From JABLTI01 sp030629105 (lineage in GTDB: Archaea; Asgardarchaeota; Heimdallarchaeia; JABLTI01), in assembly GCA_030629105.1 (NCBI GenBank), contig DAOVPS010000158.1, positions 1 to 7,870 of the forward strand: 7,870 nt of DNA. The letters run 5' to 3'. A program made the position numbers and the translations under genes. Below the pieces are notes generated by a model. The model did no database searches and had not been told where the DNA came from. It saw nothing but the letters and a program-made list of their open reading frames with translations. This document shows positions 1 through 5,256 of the stretch, one piece after another. The first letter of the stretch is position 1; every line of letters begins with the position of its first letter.

Positions 1-156
1 CAAATGCAAAACCAATGGCAACACCGAGTACAAGCAGGTAAGAACTTAATGTATCAATTCCAAGTTGAAGGTCTTGAACATGGACAACAGCTAACATTAA
101 GAATTCAATACAACAACGGCAAAGTCCTAATGTATCAATTTCAAGTAAATAGTTAA
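1..156 (+). CDS. C-terminal end of a Gln-rich protein with a repeated LMYQFQV motif (5' truncated)
   Basis: The frame is open from the first base to a TAA at 154-156, giving 51 residues; the start lies outside the window. The tail is rich in Gln (about a quarter of residues) and aromatic and basic residues, with no hydrophobic membrane segment. The heptapeptide LMYQFQV occurs twice (residues 16-22 and 43-49), each preceded by Gly-Lys-x, with a 27-residue period. The alternating polar/hydrophobic pattern suggests beta hairpins. No family is recognised. An efficient-looking terminator starts 14 bp after the stop, which supports this being a genuine gene end. It converges on the minus-strand DUF2769 gene. 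Coding status rests on the uninterrupted frame in AT-rich DNA, the codon-level repeat with synonymous changes and the terminator. Confidence 0.6.
   Translation, partial: QMQNQWQHRVQAGKNLMYQFQVEGLEHGQQLTLRIQYNNGKVLMYQFQVNS
46..147 (+). repeat. Two copies of a 21-bp coding repeat (46-66 and 127-147)
   Basis: The 21-bp units encode LMYQFQV twice. They differ at the first base of the Leu codon and at the third bases of the Phe and Val codons, all synonymous. The 81-bp offset (27 codons) keeps them in phase. The conservation is therefore at protein level, consistent with the last two repeats of a longer repeat protein whose earlier part lies outside the window. Confidence 0.7.
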
Positions 157-169
157 TTAAAACTACAAT

Positions 170-207
170 AAAGGAAAGCTAAGCATTTCCTTTCTTCTTT
201 TTTTTTT
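170..207 (+). terminator. Stem-loop plus poly-T terminator after the Gln-rich gene
   Basis: A perfect 8-bp stem, AAAGGAAA (170-177) with TTTCCTTT (186-193), closes an 8-nt loop. It is followed by a pyrimidine tract containing ten consecutive T (198-207). Archaeal RNA polymerase terminates on T-runs; the hairpin is an extra seen here. It lies 14 bp after the stop codon at 154-156. Confidence 0.65.
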
Positions 208-208
208 C

Positions 209-222
209 ATGATTATAATCAT
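209..222. repeat. 14-bp perfect palindrome ATGATTATAATCAT between convergent genes
   Basis: ATGATTATAATCAT equals its own reverse complement. It sits between the T-run of the plus-strand terminator and the stop of the minus-strand DUF2769 gene. It may help end minus-strand transcription or bind a dimeric protein. In AT-rich DNA it may also be chance. Confidence 0.4.
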
Positions 223-242
223 TATTACTATTCAAATAAAAG

Positions 243-563
243 TTACTTTTTTTCTGCAATTGCTAAGTCTATTGCATTACCGTCAGTACAATAAAACTCC
301 CATCTTAGACTCATTGTCTTCGAGATAGGGCACTGTGTGCATAGACAACCTTTTTTCTCTTTAATGATGGAGCTTTTACTGATAGAACAAAATGCAAAAT
401 TAGTTTCCCCAGTTCCTTGATAACTTGGACATTTTCCGCAATAATCTTTGCACATGAACTTTACTTGTTCAAGGCTATCCTGGAGCTGTTTCTCTGTCAT
501 TGCATTCATCATCTGAATCTTCTCTTCAAAAGCAAAAACCTTGTAACTTGTATCGTCTATCAT
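243..563 (-). CDS. DUF2769-family small cysteine-rich protein
   Basis: This is a 106-residue protein from the ATG at 563; an in-frame GTG at 572 would add three residues. The ATG is preferred because GATGTGA (an SD with one mismatch) ends 5 nt upstream of it. After an amphipathic N-terminal helix (residues 12-36) come eight cysteines: C38, C42, C45 (CxxxCxxCPSY), C59, C73, C75, C78 (GCxCxxCP) and C92 (WxFYC). This spacing matches DUF2769, a mainly archaeal family of unknown function. The cysteine clusters imply zinc or Fe-S binding, which is inferred. There is no signal peptide or membrane segment. The gene lies 36 bp after the PH-like membrane protein gene on the same strand, so the two are probably cotranscribed. 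No separate TATA element is evident in the gap. Confidence 0.85.
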   Translation of the reverse strand: MIDDTSYKVFAFEEKIQMMNAMTEKQLQDSLEQVKFMCKDYCGKCPSYQGTGETNFAFCSISKSSIIKEKKGCLCTQCPISKTMSLRWEFYCTDGNAIDLAIAEKK

Positions 564-599
564 TGAATTCACATCATTAGGTTATTTTTCATTTTATTA

Positions 600-1112
600 T
601 TACTCTATATATTCGTTTAGCATATTACATATTTTTTGACTGTCTCTAGATGAGAAGACGAATAATTTGTCATGATCATAAGTTAGTTTTACTGCATCAC
701 CAAAGTTTGTAATAAAAGCAACTGAGGAATCAAAACCCATTCTAGCACCTAATCCAAAGTATTTCCCGATTGTTGCTTGTATAACTTCACTTGCAACTAT
801 TTCATCAATTAATATTGTTTTCTTATTAAGCAATCCAAATTTAATTTTAATTTCATTTTTAGTTAATGTGATTTGTATTCCTCGATAATTTATACCTATT
901 AAAACAAAAAACAAGCAAAGTAATGCATAAATGGGCAACATATATACTCTAGTTGTAGGGGCATAAATTGAGGTCGTTATAGCAGTAGAAATTAATACAG
1001 CTATCACAAAAGCAAATAGAATTACTATGAATTTACTCATTGGTAACCATTCATTATAGAGAATTTTCTCTTCGGTTTCTAAATCTCTGCTATTCACAAC
1101 AATCAAATCCAT
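600..1112 (-). CDS. Two-helix membrane protein with a bacterial-PH-like domain
   Basis: The 170-residue protein begins with a short cytoplasmic-like segment, followed by two transmembrane helices (residues about 27-50 and 55-75) and a beta-rich domain (76-169) ending in a C-terminal helix. The domain runs YRGIQITLTKNEIKIKFG, then a turn with IDEI, then VAFITNFGDAVKLTY, then LFVFSSRDSQKICNMLNEYI. This layout is typical of bacterial/archaeal PH-domain membrane proteins (the YdbS/DUF304-like group), whose molecular role is mostly unknown. The assignment comes from pattern and topology, not from a search. It is the first gene of a probable operon with the downstream DUF2769 gene and diverges from the winged-helix membrane regulator. 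There is no SD; a TATA-like element about 31 bp upstream suggests a leader of only a few bases. Confidence 0.75.
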   Translation of the reverse strand: MDLIVVNSRDLETEEKILYNEWLPMSKFIVILFAFVIAVLISTAITTSIYAPTTRVYMLPIYALLCLFFVLIGINYRGIQITLTKNEIKIKFGLLNKKTILIDEIVASEVIQATIGKYFGLGARMGFDSSVAFITNFGDAVKLTYDHDKLFVFSSRDSQKICNMLNEYIE

Positions 1113-1138
1113 TATTTTACAAATCGTATTTTATCTCA

Positions 1139-1147
1139 ATTTTAAAG
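1139..1147 (-). promoter_or_regulatory. Candidate TATA element of the PH-like/DUF2769 unit
   Basis: On the minus strand the sequence reads GTCTTTAAAATTG, with a TTTAAAAT core centred about 31 bp before the ATG at 1112. Transcription would begin roughly 5 nt before the start codon, which fits the absence of an SD there. Confidence 0.45.
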
Positions 1148-1179
1148 ACTAAGTAAACTAGAAAATCAAGGCCTTTTTA

Positions 1180-1200
1180 CTATATAAATATCTATTTAAG
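1180..1200 (+). promoter_or_regulatory. Candidate TATA element(s) of the wHTH-Yip1 gene
   Basis: CTATATAAATATC (about 1180-1192) is a near-consensus archaeal TATA box and would give a leader of about 38 nt. An overlapping CTATTTAAG (1192-1200) would give one of about 26 nt. The same CTATTTAAG string recurs at 2225-2233 before the next gene. Which of the two is used cannot be decided by eye. Confidence 0.5.
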
Positions 1201-1235
1201 TTTATTTTCTCTCAAGTATTCAGAGATAATATTAC

Positions 1236-1242
1236 GGGTTGC
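1236..1242 (+). promoter_or_regulatory. SD-like GGGTTGC deciding the ATG start at 1248
   Basis: GGTTGC ends 5 nt before the ATG at 1248. The in-frame TTG at 1239-1241 lies inside this motif, so it is unlikely to be the start. The same arrangement occurs at 4961-4966 and, as GGTGA, at 2315-2320. Confidence 0.5.
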
Positions 1243-1247
1243 CGTAT

Positions 1248-2096
1248 ATGTCAGATGAAGTAGATCATGAATCATTACTTTTTGATGTATTAGCTAATCC
1301 CATTAGGAGAAAAATCATTGAAGAAGTTGCTGCTAATGAGAAACTCTCCTATAAAGAACTTGTAAGAATAACACAATTAAAATCTGGACCATTATATCAC
1401 CACTTACATAAGCTTGAGAACTTGTTAATACAAGACGATGAAAAACAATATTATCTTACAAAAGATGGGGAAAGAGCTGTCAAACTTCTTGCGATCAGTA
1501 AATCCGAAGAAATCGAAGATAGTTTAGAAGTTGAACAAGAGCCAACAGAACCTAGGATTCTTAGCTTTTTTGGAATCTCTCTTAGACCTGTTGTAGCTTT
1601 CTTTGCTAAGCATCCTTATCGTACATTAGCTGAATTCCTTATTCTAGCGATAATATGTGGTTATCTTAGTTATAGGGATGATATTTTACTAATAGGGAAT
1701 TTTACTCTCTCAATTGAAACAGAGATTTACTTCTCTTATCTCAGTCTTATTTTAAGCTGGCTTTTCTTGGGTGGATGTGCAGAATTAATAGCACGATTTG
1801 TCTTTAAGAAAAAGGAAGGAACAGCGGCTCTCATAAGTGTAACAGGCATAGCCTTCTTACCGGTTTTCATATTTAGCATTATTATCTTCATTATCAACCT
1901 TTCAGTTCAAGTTACTTTACAACTACCATTGATACCTTTGTTAATAATTCATGGAGTATTTCAAATATGGACCTTCATAGTTTTATCAACATCCTTAGGA
2001 GTTGTAAAGAAATTATCTCTTGATAAATCGATTATCATTTCATTAATCCTCAACTATGTTCAGATCATGGTTGTGATCTTCGTCCTCTTTAGATAA
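1248..2096 (+). CDS. Membrane-tethered ArsR-like winged-helix protein with a Yip1-like five-helix domain
   Basis: The protein is 282 residues from the ATG. Residues about 8-80 form an ArsR-type winged helix: FDVLANPIRRKIIEEV, then SYKELVRI, then recognition helix KSGPLYHHLHKLENL, then the wing DDEKQYYLTKDGE. An acidic linker (87-102) leads to five predicted membrane helices (about 125-143, 160-183, 193-218, 226-250, 260-281). Their pattern resembles the Yip1 family: a small loop ending in EGTAALISVTGIAFLP in helix 3, and IWTFIVLSTSLGVVKKLSLDKSI between helices 4 and 5. Soluble ArsR proteins are only about 100 residues, so the membrane half is a major addition. The inferred role is a one-component membrane regulator. 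Its targets may be the adjacent surface-protein promoter or its own divergent promoter. The Yip1 assignment is pattern-based and does not imply vesicle trafficking. Confidence 0.8.
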   Translation: MSDEVDHESLLFDVLANPIRRKIIEEVAANEKLSYKELVRITQLKSGPLYHHLHKLENLLIQDDEKQYYLTKDGERAVKLLAISKSEEIEDSLEVEQEPTEPRILSFFGISLRPVVAFFAKHPYRTLAEFLILAIICGYLSYRDDILLIGNFTLSIETEIYFSYLSLILSWLFLGGCAELIARFVFKKKEGTAALISVTGIAFLPVFIFSIIIFIINLSVQVTLQLPLIPLLIIHGVFQIWTFIVLSTSLGVVKKLSLDKSIIISLILNYVQIMVVIFVLFR

Positions 2097-2135
2097 ATTT
2101 GGATGTGAAAAAGAAAATTGGAATACTATAAAATT

Positions 2136-2190
2136 GTTACAAAAAATTGTAACTTCGACTACAGAAGTTTGTATCCCGAAGTCTATTTTT
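2136..2190 (+). repeat. Cluster of overlapping inverted repeats after the regulator gene, ending in T5
   Basis: GTTACAA (2136-2142) and TTGTAAC (2147-2153) form a hairpin with a 4-nt loop. AACTTC (2151-2156) pairs with GAAGTT (2164-2169). ACTTCG (2152-2157) can instead pair with CGAAGT (2177-2182), just before CTATTTTT. The stems are partly mutually exclusive. The last could serve as terminator of the regulator gene. As DNA, the dyads could be operators. TGTAAC occurs once more at 2192-2197. Confidence 0.4.
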
Positions 2191-2197
2191 CTGTAAC

Positions 2198-2279
2198 TGT
2201 TCATCTAATTAATTATAAGAAAACCTATTTAAGTAATAGAACACACATATTAATTAGATATTTGTTTAAGAGATGAACA
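2198..2279 (+). repeat. Nested inverted repeats bracketing the surface-protein promoter
   Basis: An 11-bp perfect inverted repeat has arms ATCTAATTAAT (2203-2213) and ATTAATTAGAT (2249-2259), with its dyad centre at 2231, inside the TATA element at 2226-2233. A second 9-bp perfect inverted repeat, TGTTCATCT (2198-2206) with AGATGAACA (2271-2279), shares part of the left arm. The right inner arm overlaps the expected transcription start near 2255. Operator function is inferred. Confidence 0.5.
2226..2233 (+). promoter_or_regulatory. Candidate TATA box of the acidic surface-protein gene
   Basis: TATTTAAG is preceded by the purine-rich AAGAAAACC, which could act as a BRE. It predicts a start near 2255 and an A-rich leader of about 70 nt. 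A weaker alternative, GTTTAAG at 2264-2270, would give a leader of about 33 nt. Confidence 0.5.
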
Positions 2280-2314
2280 TCCCCAAAAAAATAAACAAAA
2301 AAATTAAAATAAAA

Positions 2315-2320
2315 AGGTGA
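2315..2320 (+). promoter_or_regulatory. SD AGGTGA deciding the TTG start at 2326
   Basis: AGGTGA is a perfect match to part of the SD complement of the archaeal 16S 3' end, and ends 5 nt before TTG at 2326. The in-frame GTG at 2317-2319 is embedded in the motif itself, so the shorter protein is preferred. Confidence 0.6.
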
Positions 2321-2325
2321 AAAAA

Positions 2326-3432
2326 TTGTTAAAAAAATCACAACTAAAGAAGAGTACTTCTCTTATTGTCTCATTACTCTTTCTGTTTATGCTTACAGCA
2401 ACAATAATGATACCTTTATTTGTAAATGGCAAAGAAGCAATATCTAATACTAATTTTGTTGCTAATGACGATGACGACGAGATAGATGATGATGATGAAG
2501 AAGAAAATGAAAGAAGTGTAACAGTAGATGTAGATGGTACATATGCAGAGATTTATTCTGAGAGTGAGACTGAAATCGGTGAATTCGAAAGTGAAAATTC
2601 TTTTCAGGTTACTATTGATGCTTCAAGTGGTAGCGATTTGAGCATAGAACTCGAATACGAAGCTGAAATTGAAGTTGGCGAAACAGAAAGTGAAGTTGAA
2701 CTTGAGTATGAAATCAGCTTCCTTCAATTAATTGGTTACAATGATGCAGACGCTGACAATATCTATGATCCTGCTATTGATACTGCTGTTGAAACCTATA
2801 ATATTGGTGGATTCAGTAACATCCAATACACATATGATGCTGACCCAGATGGTGACTTGCATATTTTAATCGCAAATACAACAGATGGAAAATTCGGCAT
2901 TATTGCTTATATAACAAATAGATTTGTTATGGTCGATGATATTCTAATAACTCCAACTGAAATCAAATTTGATATTTATATCAATGATTTTGTTGGTGCT
3001 TTTGAACGAGTAGCACTAAAAACTGACCTTGAATTTGAAGGCGAATCTGAATATGAAACAGAAACTGATGACGAAGAGCTTGGTTTTACTGAAGAAGAAG
3101 TAGAAATTGCACTTAGTTTCAATGCCTATAAGGGATTCTTTTCTTGGAAAGAAGTCGCTACTACCGATGGTGTTGAACATCCAGTCTATTACACTCCTTT
3201 TGATCCTGTTGATGTTGAGCAAATAATCTACCTTAACTATGTAGCAGGTAACAAGATTATTCATGATCCAAAAGTTGGCGTAAGTGGCATTCTTATTGGG
3301 TACCAACTAGGCTTAGGCTTTGGGTTGTTTTTCCCTGAGCTGTCTAGAAGTGGGTTCCTAATTGCAAGTGCCGCTGTTGCTTTGATTGCTGTCAGCGGAT
3401 CTTTAATTGCTTTACGAAGAAAGAAGAAATAA
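2326..3432 (+). CDS. Acidic, calcium-loop-containing surface protein with signal peptide and C-terminal membrane anchor
   Basis: The protein is 368 residues from TTG at 2326 (371 if the GTG at 2317 is used). A Lys-rich N-terminus and a hydrophobic segment (about 12-33) form a Sec-type signal or anchor. A nearly pure Asp/Glu tract follows (48-62). Residues about 66-130 show alternating acidic/hydrophobic residues (runs such as ELEYEAEIEVGE), typical of beta strands. Two DxDxD motifs resemble EF-hand or calcium loops: D140-A-D-A-D144 with D148, and D171-A-D-P-D-G-D177. A second acidic stretch lies near 236-260. The C-terminus has a transmembrane helix (about 343-363) followed by RRKKK, a stop-transfer signal. 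The topology is therefore an extracellular acidic domain anchored in the membrane. No known family is recognised. It follows the wHTH-Yip1 gene by 229 bp with its own promoter. Confidence 0.8.
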   Translation: MLKKSQLKKSTSLIVSLLFLFMLTATIMIPLFVNGKEAISNTNFVANDDDDEIDDDDEEENERSVTVDVDGTYAEIYSESETEIGEFESENSFQVTIDASSGSDLSIELEYEAEIEVGETESEVELEYEISFLQLIGYNDADADNIYDPAIDTAVETYNIGGFSNIQYTYDADPDGDLHILIANTTDGKFGIIAYITNRFVMVDDILITPTEIKFDIYINDFVGAFERVALKTDLEFEGESEYETETDDEELGFTEEEVEIALSFNAYKGFFSWKEVATTDGVEHPVYYTPFDPVDVEQIIYLNYVAGNKIIHDPKVGVSGILIGYQLGLGFGLFFPELSRSGFLIASAAVALIAVSGSLIALRRKKK

Positions 3433-3437
3433 ACCTC

Positions 3438-3459
3438 TTTTTTCTCTCTTATTTTTTTT
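3438..3459 (+). terminator. Poly-T terminator after the surface-protein gene
   Basis: Two T-runs, six T at 3438-3443 and eight T at 3452-3459, begin a few bases after the stop at 3430-3432, typical of archaeal termination. No strong hairpin precedes them. The facing methyltransferase gene ends at 3514, so this spacer is a convergent terminator region. Its minus-strand signal is weaker, consisting of short T-runs across about 3478-3500. Confidence 0.6.
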
Positions 3460-3513
3460 ATCTTAATTACATAAGCAAATTTAAAAGAAATTTTAGAAAA
3501 GAAGCGTAAGTAA

Positions 3514-4842
3514 TTAGCTAATTCTAAAACGTGATATAAAGAAGCCATTGGTTTTATGAATATGTGGAAAGAATCTTTTCACTTTTTGAGTGCATTTATA
3601 ATTTGCATAACCACTTAATCCTTGCTTTGGACCATCTAGCAGTTCTATATCATAGCGTTCTAACAAAGAGTCTATTTGATTCTCTCCTTCGTGAGGTAGG
3701 ACAGAGCAAGTTGCATAAACAATTTCTGTTCCTGGTCTATCTGAGTATCTTGAGAGAATTCCTTCAAGGATTTTGTTTTGTATTGTCATTATTGAGAAGA
3801 GCCATTTTTTGTTGAGTCGCCATTTGTATGAGGGATGACTTTGAATGATTCCTGTTGATGTGCATGGAGCATCAATCAAGATTTTATTTGCCTTAGTGAT
3901 TGGAGTATTAGTTGAATCACTGTTTATCCAATCTATGTTATTTACTCCAATTGATTGAAATCGTTGTTGTGTACTTTTTAAGCGATTGTAACTTAAATCG
4001 TTAGCTAACAAGTGTCCTTTACTTTTCATTAATTCCCATATTAATTGAGTTTTCATGCCTGGTGCAGCACAAGCATCCAGAACAATATCTCCAGGTTTAG
4101 GATCAAGGGTCGTAACTGCAAAAACACTAGCTTTATCTTGAATGAATATTTTTCCGTTTTTGAAAAAATCTGAATTGACAGCTGCCATCAATCCTTCCTT
4201 TATCTCAAATAGAAAAGGAATATCTGGGTCTTTTTTTAGTAAAACACCAATTTCCTTAAGCTTCGATAAAATCTCATCAGAATTTTTGATAAGTTGATTA
4301 ACTCGAAAATAGGATTTTGCAGGAGAATTATTTTTCCTTAGTAATTCAATTGTCTTATTTCTTCCAAGTTTTTCCGATAAAATCTCTATCAGAAATGATG
4401 GATGAGAATGAATCAAACTATTTCTACCGAAGTAATTTATTGATTTCACTCTTGTATTGAGATCAAATTGAAGTGCTTCTGCTAATATTTTCAGATGTTC
4501 TTTTGTTTTGATTATTGGGATTAAATTTTGAAAAGAAATCTTCTGCCATACCCCTTCAAATAAAGCTAATCGCAATCTATTCATGTCTGAGACTGTAATT
4601 TCTTTTATTGAACTTTGTTTGATTACTTGATTCAATACAAAATTAATAGTATTTAGATACCGTATAACACCAATAGAAAGTGATTGTATTGTTGCAGCAA
4701 TATTGTTAGCAAAATTATTTTCACTTAAATGATGACGGATAATATTTCGAATTGTATCCTTATATTTCTCATACTTTACCAGAATAGTAATTACCTCTTC
4801 ATGTGAGACTATAGCAATATTAGTATCAGAAATTTCATTCAT
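3514..4842 (-). CDS. RsmB/NSUN-family RNA (cytosine-C5) methyltransferase
   Basis: This 442-residue protein should transfer a methyl group from SAM to C5 of a cytosine in rRNA or tRNA in the cytoplasm. Residues about 15-135 are helical and fit the NusB-like domain of RsmB. SYFRVN (177-182) matches the conserved RxN segment before the catalytic domain. FIQDKAS (233-239) is followed by motif I DACAAPGMKT (256-265), an acidic motif II around ND (281-282), motif IV DAPC (C327) and motif VI ATCS (C379, expected nucleophile). The C-terminus has the family's RFFPHIHKTNGFFISRF ending. Both catalytic cysteines are present and the length is normal for RsmB. The target base cannot be told from sequence. 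The gene diverges from the RAM/transporter operon. TGTTGA four bases before the ATG is at best a weak SD. Confidence 0.93.
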   Translation of the reverse strand: MNEISDTNIAIVSHEEVITILVKYEKYKDTIRNIIRHHLSENNFANNIAATIQSLSIGVIRYLNTINFVLNQVIKQSSIKEITVSDMNRLRLALFEGVWQKISFQNLIPIIKTKEHLKILAEALQFDLNTRVKSINYFGRNSLIHSHPSFLIEILSEKLGRNKTIELLRKNNSPAKSYFRVNQLIKNSDEILSKLKEIGVLLKKDPDIPFLFEIKEGLMAAVNSDFFKNGKIFIQDKASVFAVTTLDPKPGDIVLDACAAPGMKTQLIWELMKSKGHLLANDLSYNRLKSTQQRFQSIGVNNIDWINSDSTNTPITKANKILIDAPCTSTGIIQSHPSYKWRLNKKWLFSIMTIQNKILEGILSRYSDRPGTEIVYATCSVLPHEGENQIDSLLERYDIELLDGPKQGLSGYANYKCTQKVKRFFPHIHKTNGFFISRFRIS

Positions 4843-4866
4843 ATAATCAACAGCGCAAGTAAATTA

Positions 4867-4874
4867 GATTTAAC
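4867..4874 (-). promoter_or_regulatory. Candidate TATA element of the methyltransferase gene
   Basis: GTTAAATC on the minus strand is centred about 28 bp from the ATG at 4842, a spacing that predicts a leaderless or nearly leaderless transcript. The match to TTTAAATA is partial. Confidence 0.35.
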
Positions 4875-4908
4875 TCAAGTCAAATAAGGTATCTATTAAA
4901 CTCTTCAA

Positions 4909-4916
4909 TTTAAATA
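4909..4916 (+). promoter_or_regulatory. TATA box (TTTAAATA) of the RAM/transporter operon
   Basis: TTTAAATA is an exact archaeal TATA consensus. It predicts initiation near 4938 and a leader of about 34 nt, which contains the GGTTGA SD at 4961-4966. It is the best promoter match in the window. Confidence 0.65.
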
Positions 4917-4960
4917 CAATTCATTAACTTATTAAAGCAGTTGATATTTTAAAAAAAATC

Positions 4961-4966
4961 GGTTGA
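4961..4966 (+). promoter_or_regulatory. SD-like GGTTGA deciding the ATG start at 4972
   Basis: GGTTGA ends 5 nt before ATG 4972. The in-frame TTG at 4963-4965 is inside this motif and is therefore rejected as the start. Confidence 0.5.
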
Positions 4967-4971
4967 AAAAA

Positions 4972-5229
4972 ATGAGTGCAAATGATAAGAAAACAATCAG
5001 CGCTTACATTCTAATAAATATCAAATTAGGTTTCACTGAAGATGTTCTAGCAAAACTGAAAGAAATTCATGGAATAACCTCAGTAGCAGTAATTACAGGA
5101 GAATACGATGTTATTGTTCGCTTAGAAACTAATTCTTTGGAAGAAATGCATGAACGAACATTGGATATACACATAATTGATGGTATATTTGAGACAACAA
5201 CTTCAATAATTCAGAAAGAATTTACCTAG
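4972..5229 (+). CDS. Stand-alone Lrp/AsnC ligand-binding (RAM) domain protein
   Basis: The 85-residue protein consists entirely of one RAM (regulation of amino-acid metabolism) domain with a beta-alpha-beta-beta-alpha-beta order. These are strand AYILINIKLG (11-20), helix FTEDVLAKLKEI (21-32), strands SVAVITGEYDVIVRLE (37-52) with the conserved V-x-TGEYD turn, helix SLEEMHERTLDIH (55-67) and strand GIFETTTSIIQKE (71-83). The N-terminal helix-turn-helix of true Lrp regulators is absent and the gene is not truncated, having its own SD and promoter. RAM domains form dimers and higher oligomers and bind small effectors, often amino acids, between subunits. It lies 27 bp upstream of a transporter ending in a second RAM domain, so hetero-oligomer formation with that domain is a natural inference. 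Confidence 0.88.
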   Translation: MSANDKKTISAYILINIKLGFTEDVLAKLKEIHGITSVAVITGEYDVIVRLETNSLEEMHERTLDIHIIDGIFETTTSIIQKEFT

Positions 5230-5242
5230 AAATTTCAAGTGA

Positions 5243-5247
5243 AGGAG
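5243..5247 (+). promoter_or_regulatory. SD AGGAG of the transporter gene
   Basis: GAAGGAG in the 27-bp gap after the RAM gene is the strongest SD in the window. When AGGAG is aligned to the full AGGAGGTGA, its end falls 5 nt before ATG 5257, the same aligned spacing as in the other leadered genes. Confidence 0.7.
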
Positions 5248-5256
5248 TAGCTGAAT

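Noticed and set aside
1620..2096. Reading the Yip1-like domain as evidence of eukaryote-like vesicle trafficking
   Set aside because: Yip1-type domains are widespread in bacteria and archaea, and this one is fused to a DNA-binding domain. No trafficking partner is in the window.
3016..3548. Two overlapping minus-strand open frames antisense to the surface-protein gene end
   Set aside because: Composition is Phe/Lys-rich as expected for the complement of an acidic coding region. Neither has an SD or promoter, and one runs across the terminator.
3564..3815. Open frame of 83 codons on the plus strand
   Set aside because: It lies wholly inside the methyltransferase gene, antisense to the segment carrying the conserved motif IV to motif VI region. 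It has no SD or recognisable domain.
4972..5229. The RAM protein as a truncated Lrp regulator that lost its HTH
   Set aside because: The gene has its own TATA box and SD just upstream, and no HTH remnant is readable between 4843 and 4971, so it is a designed single-domain protein rather than a fragment.
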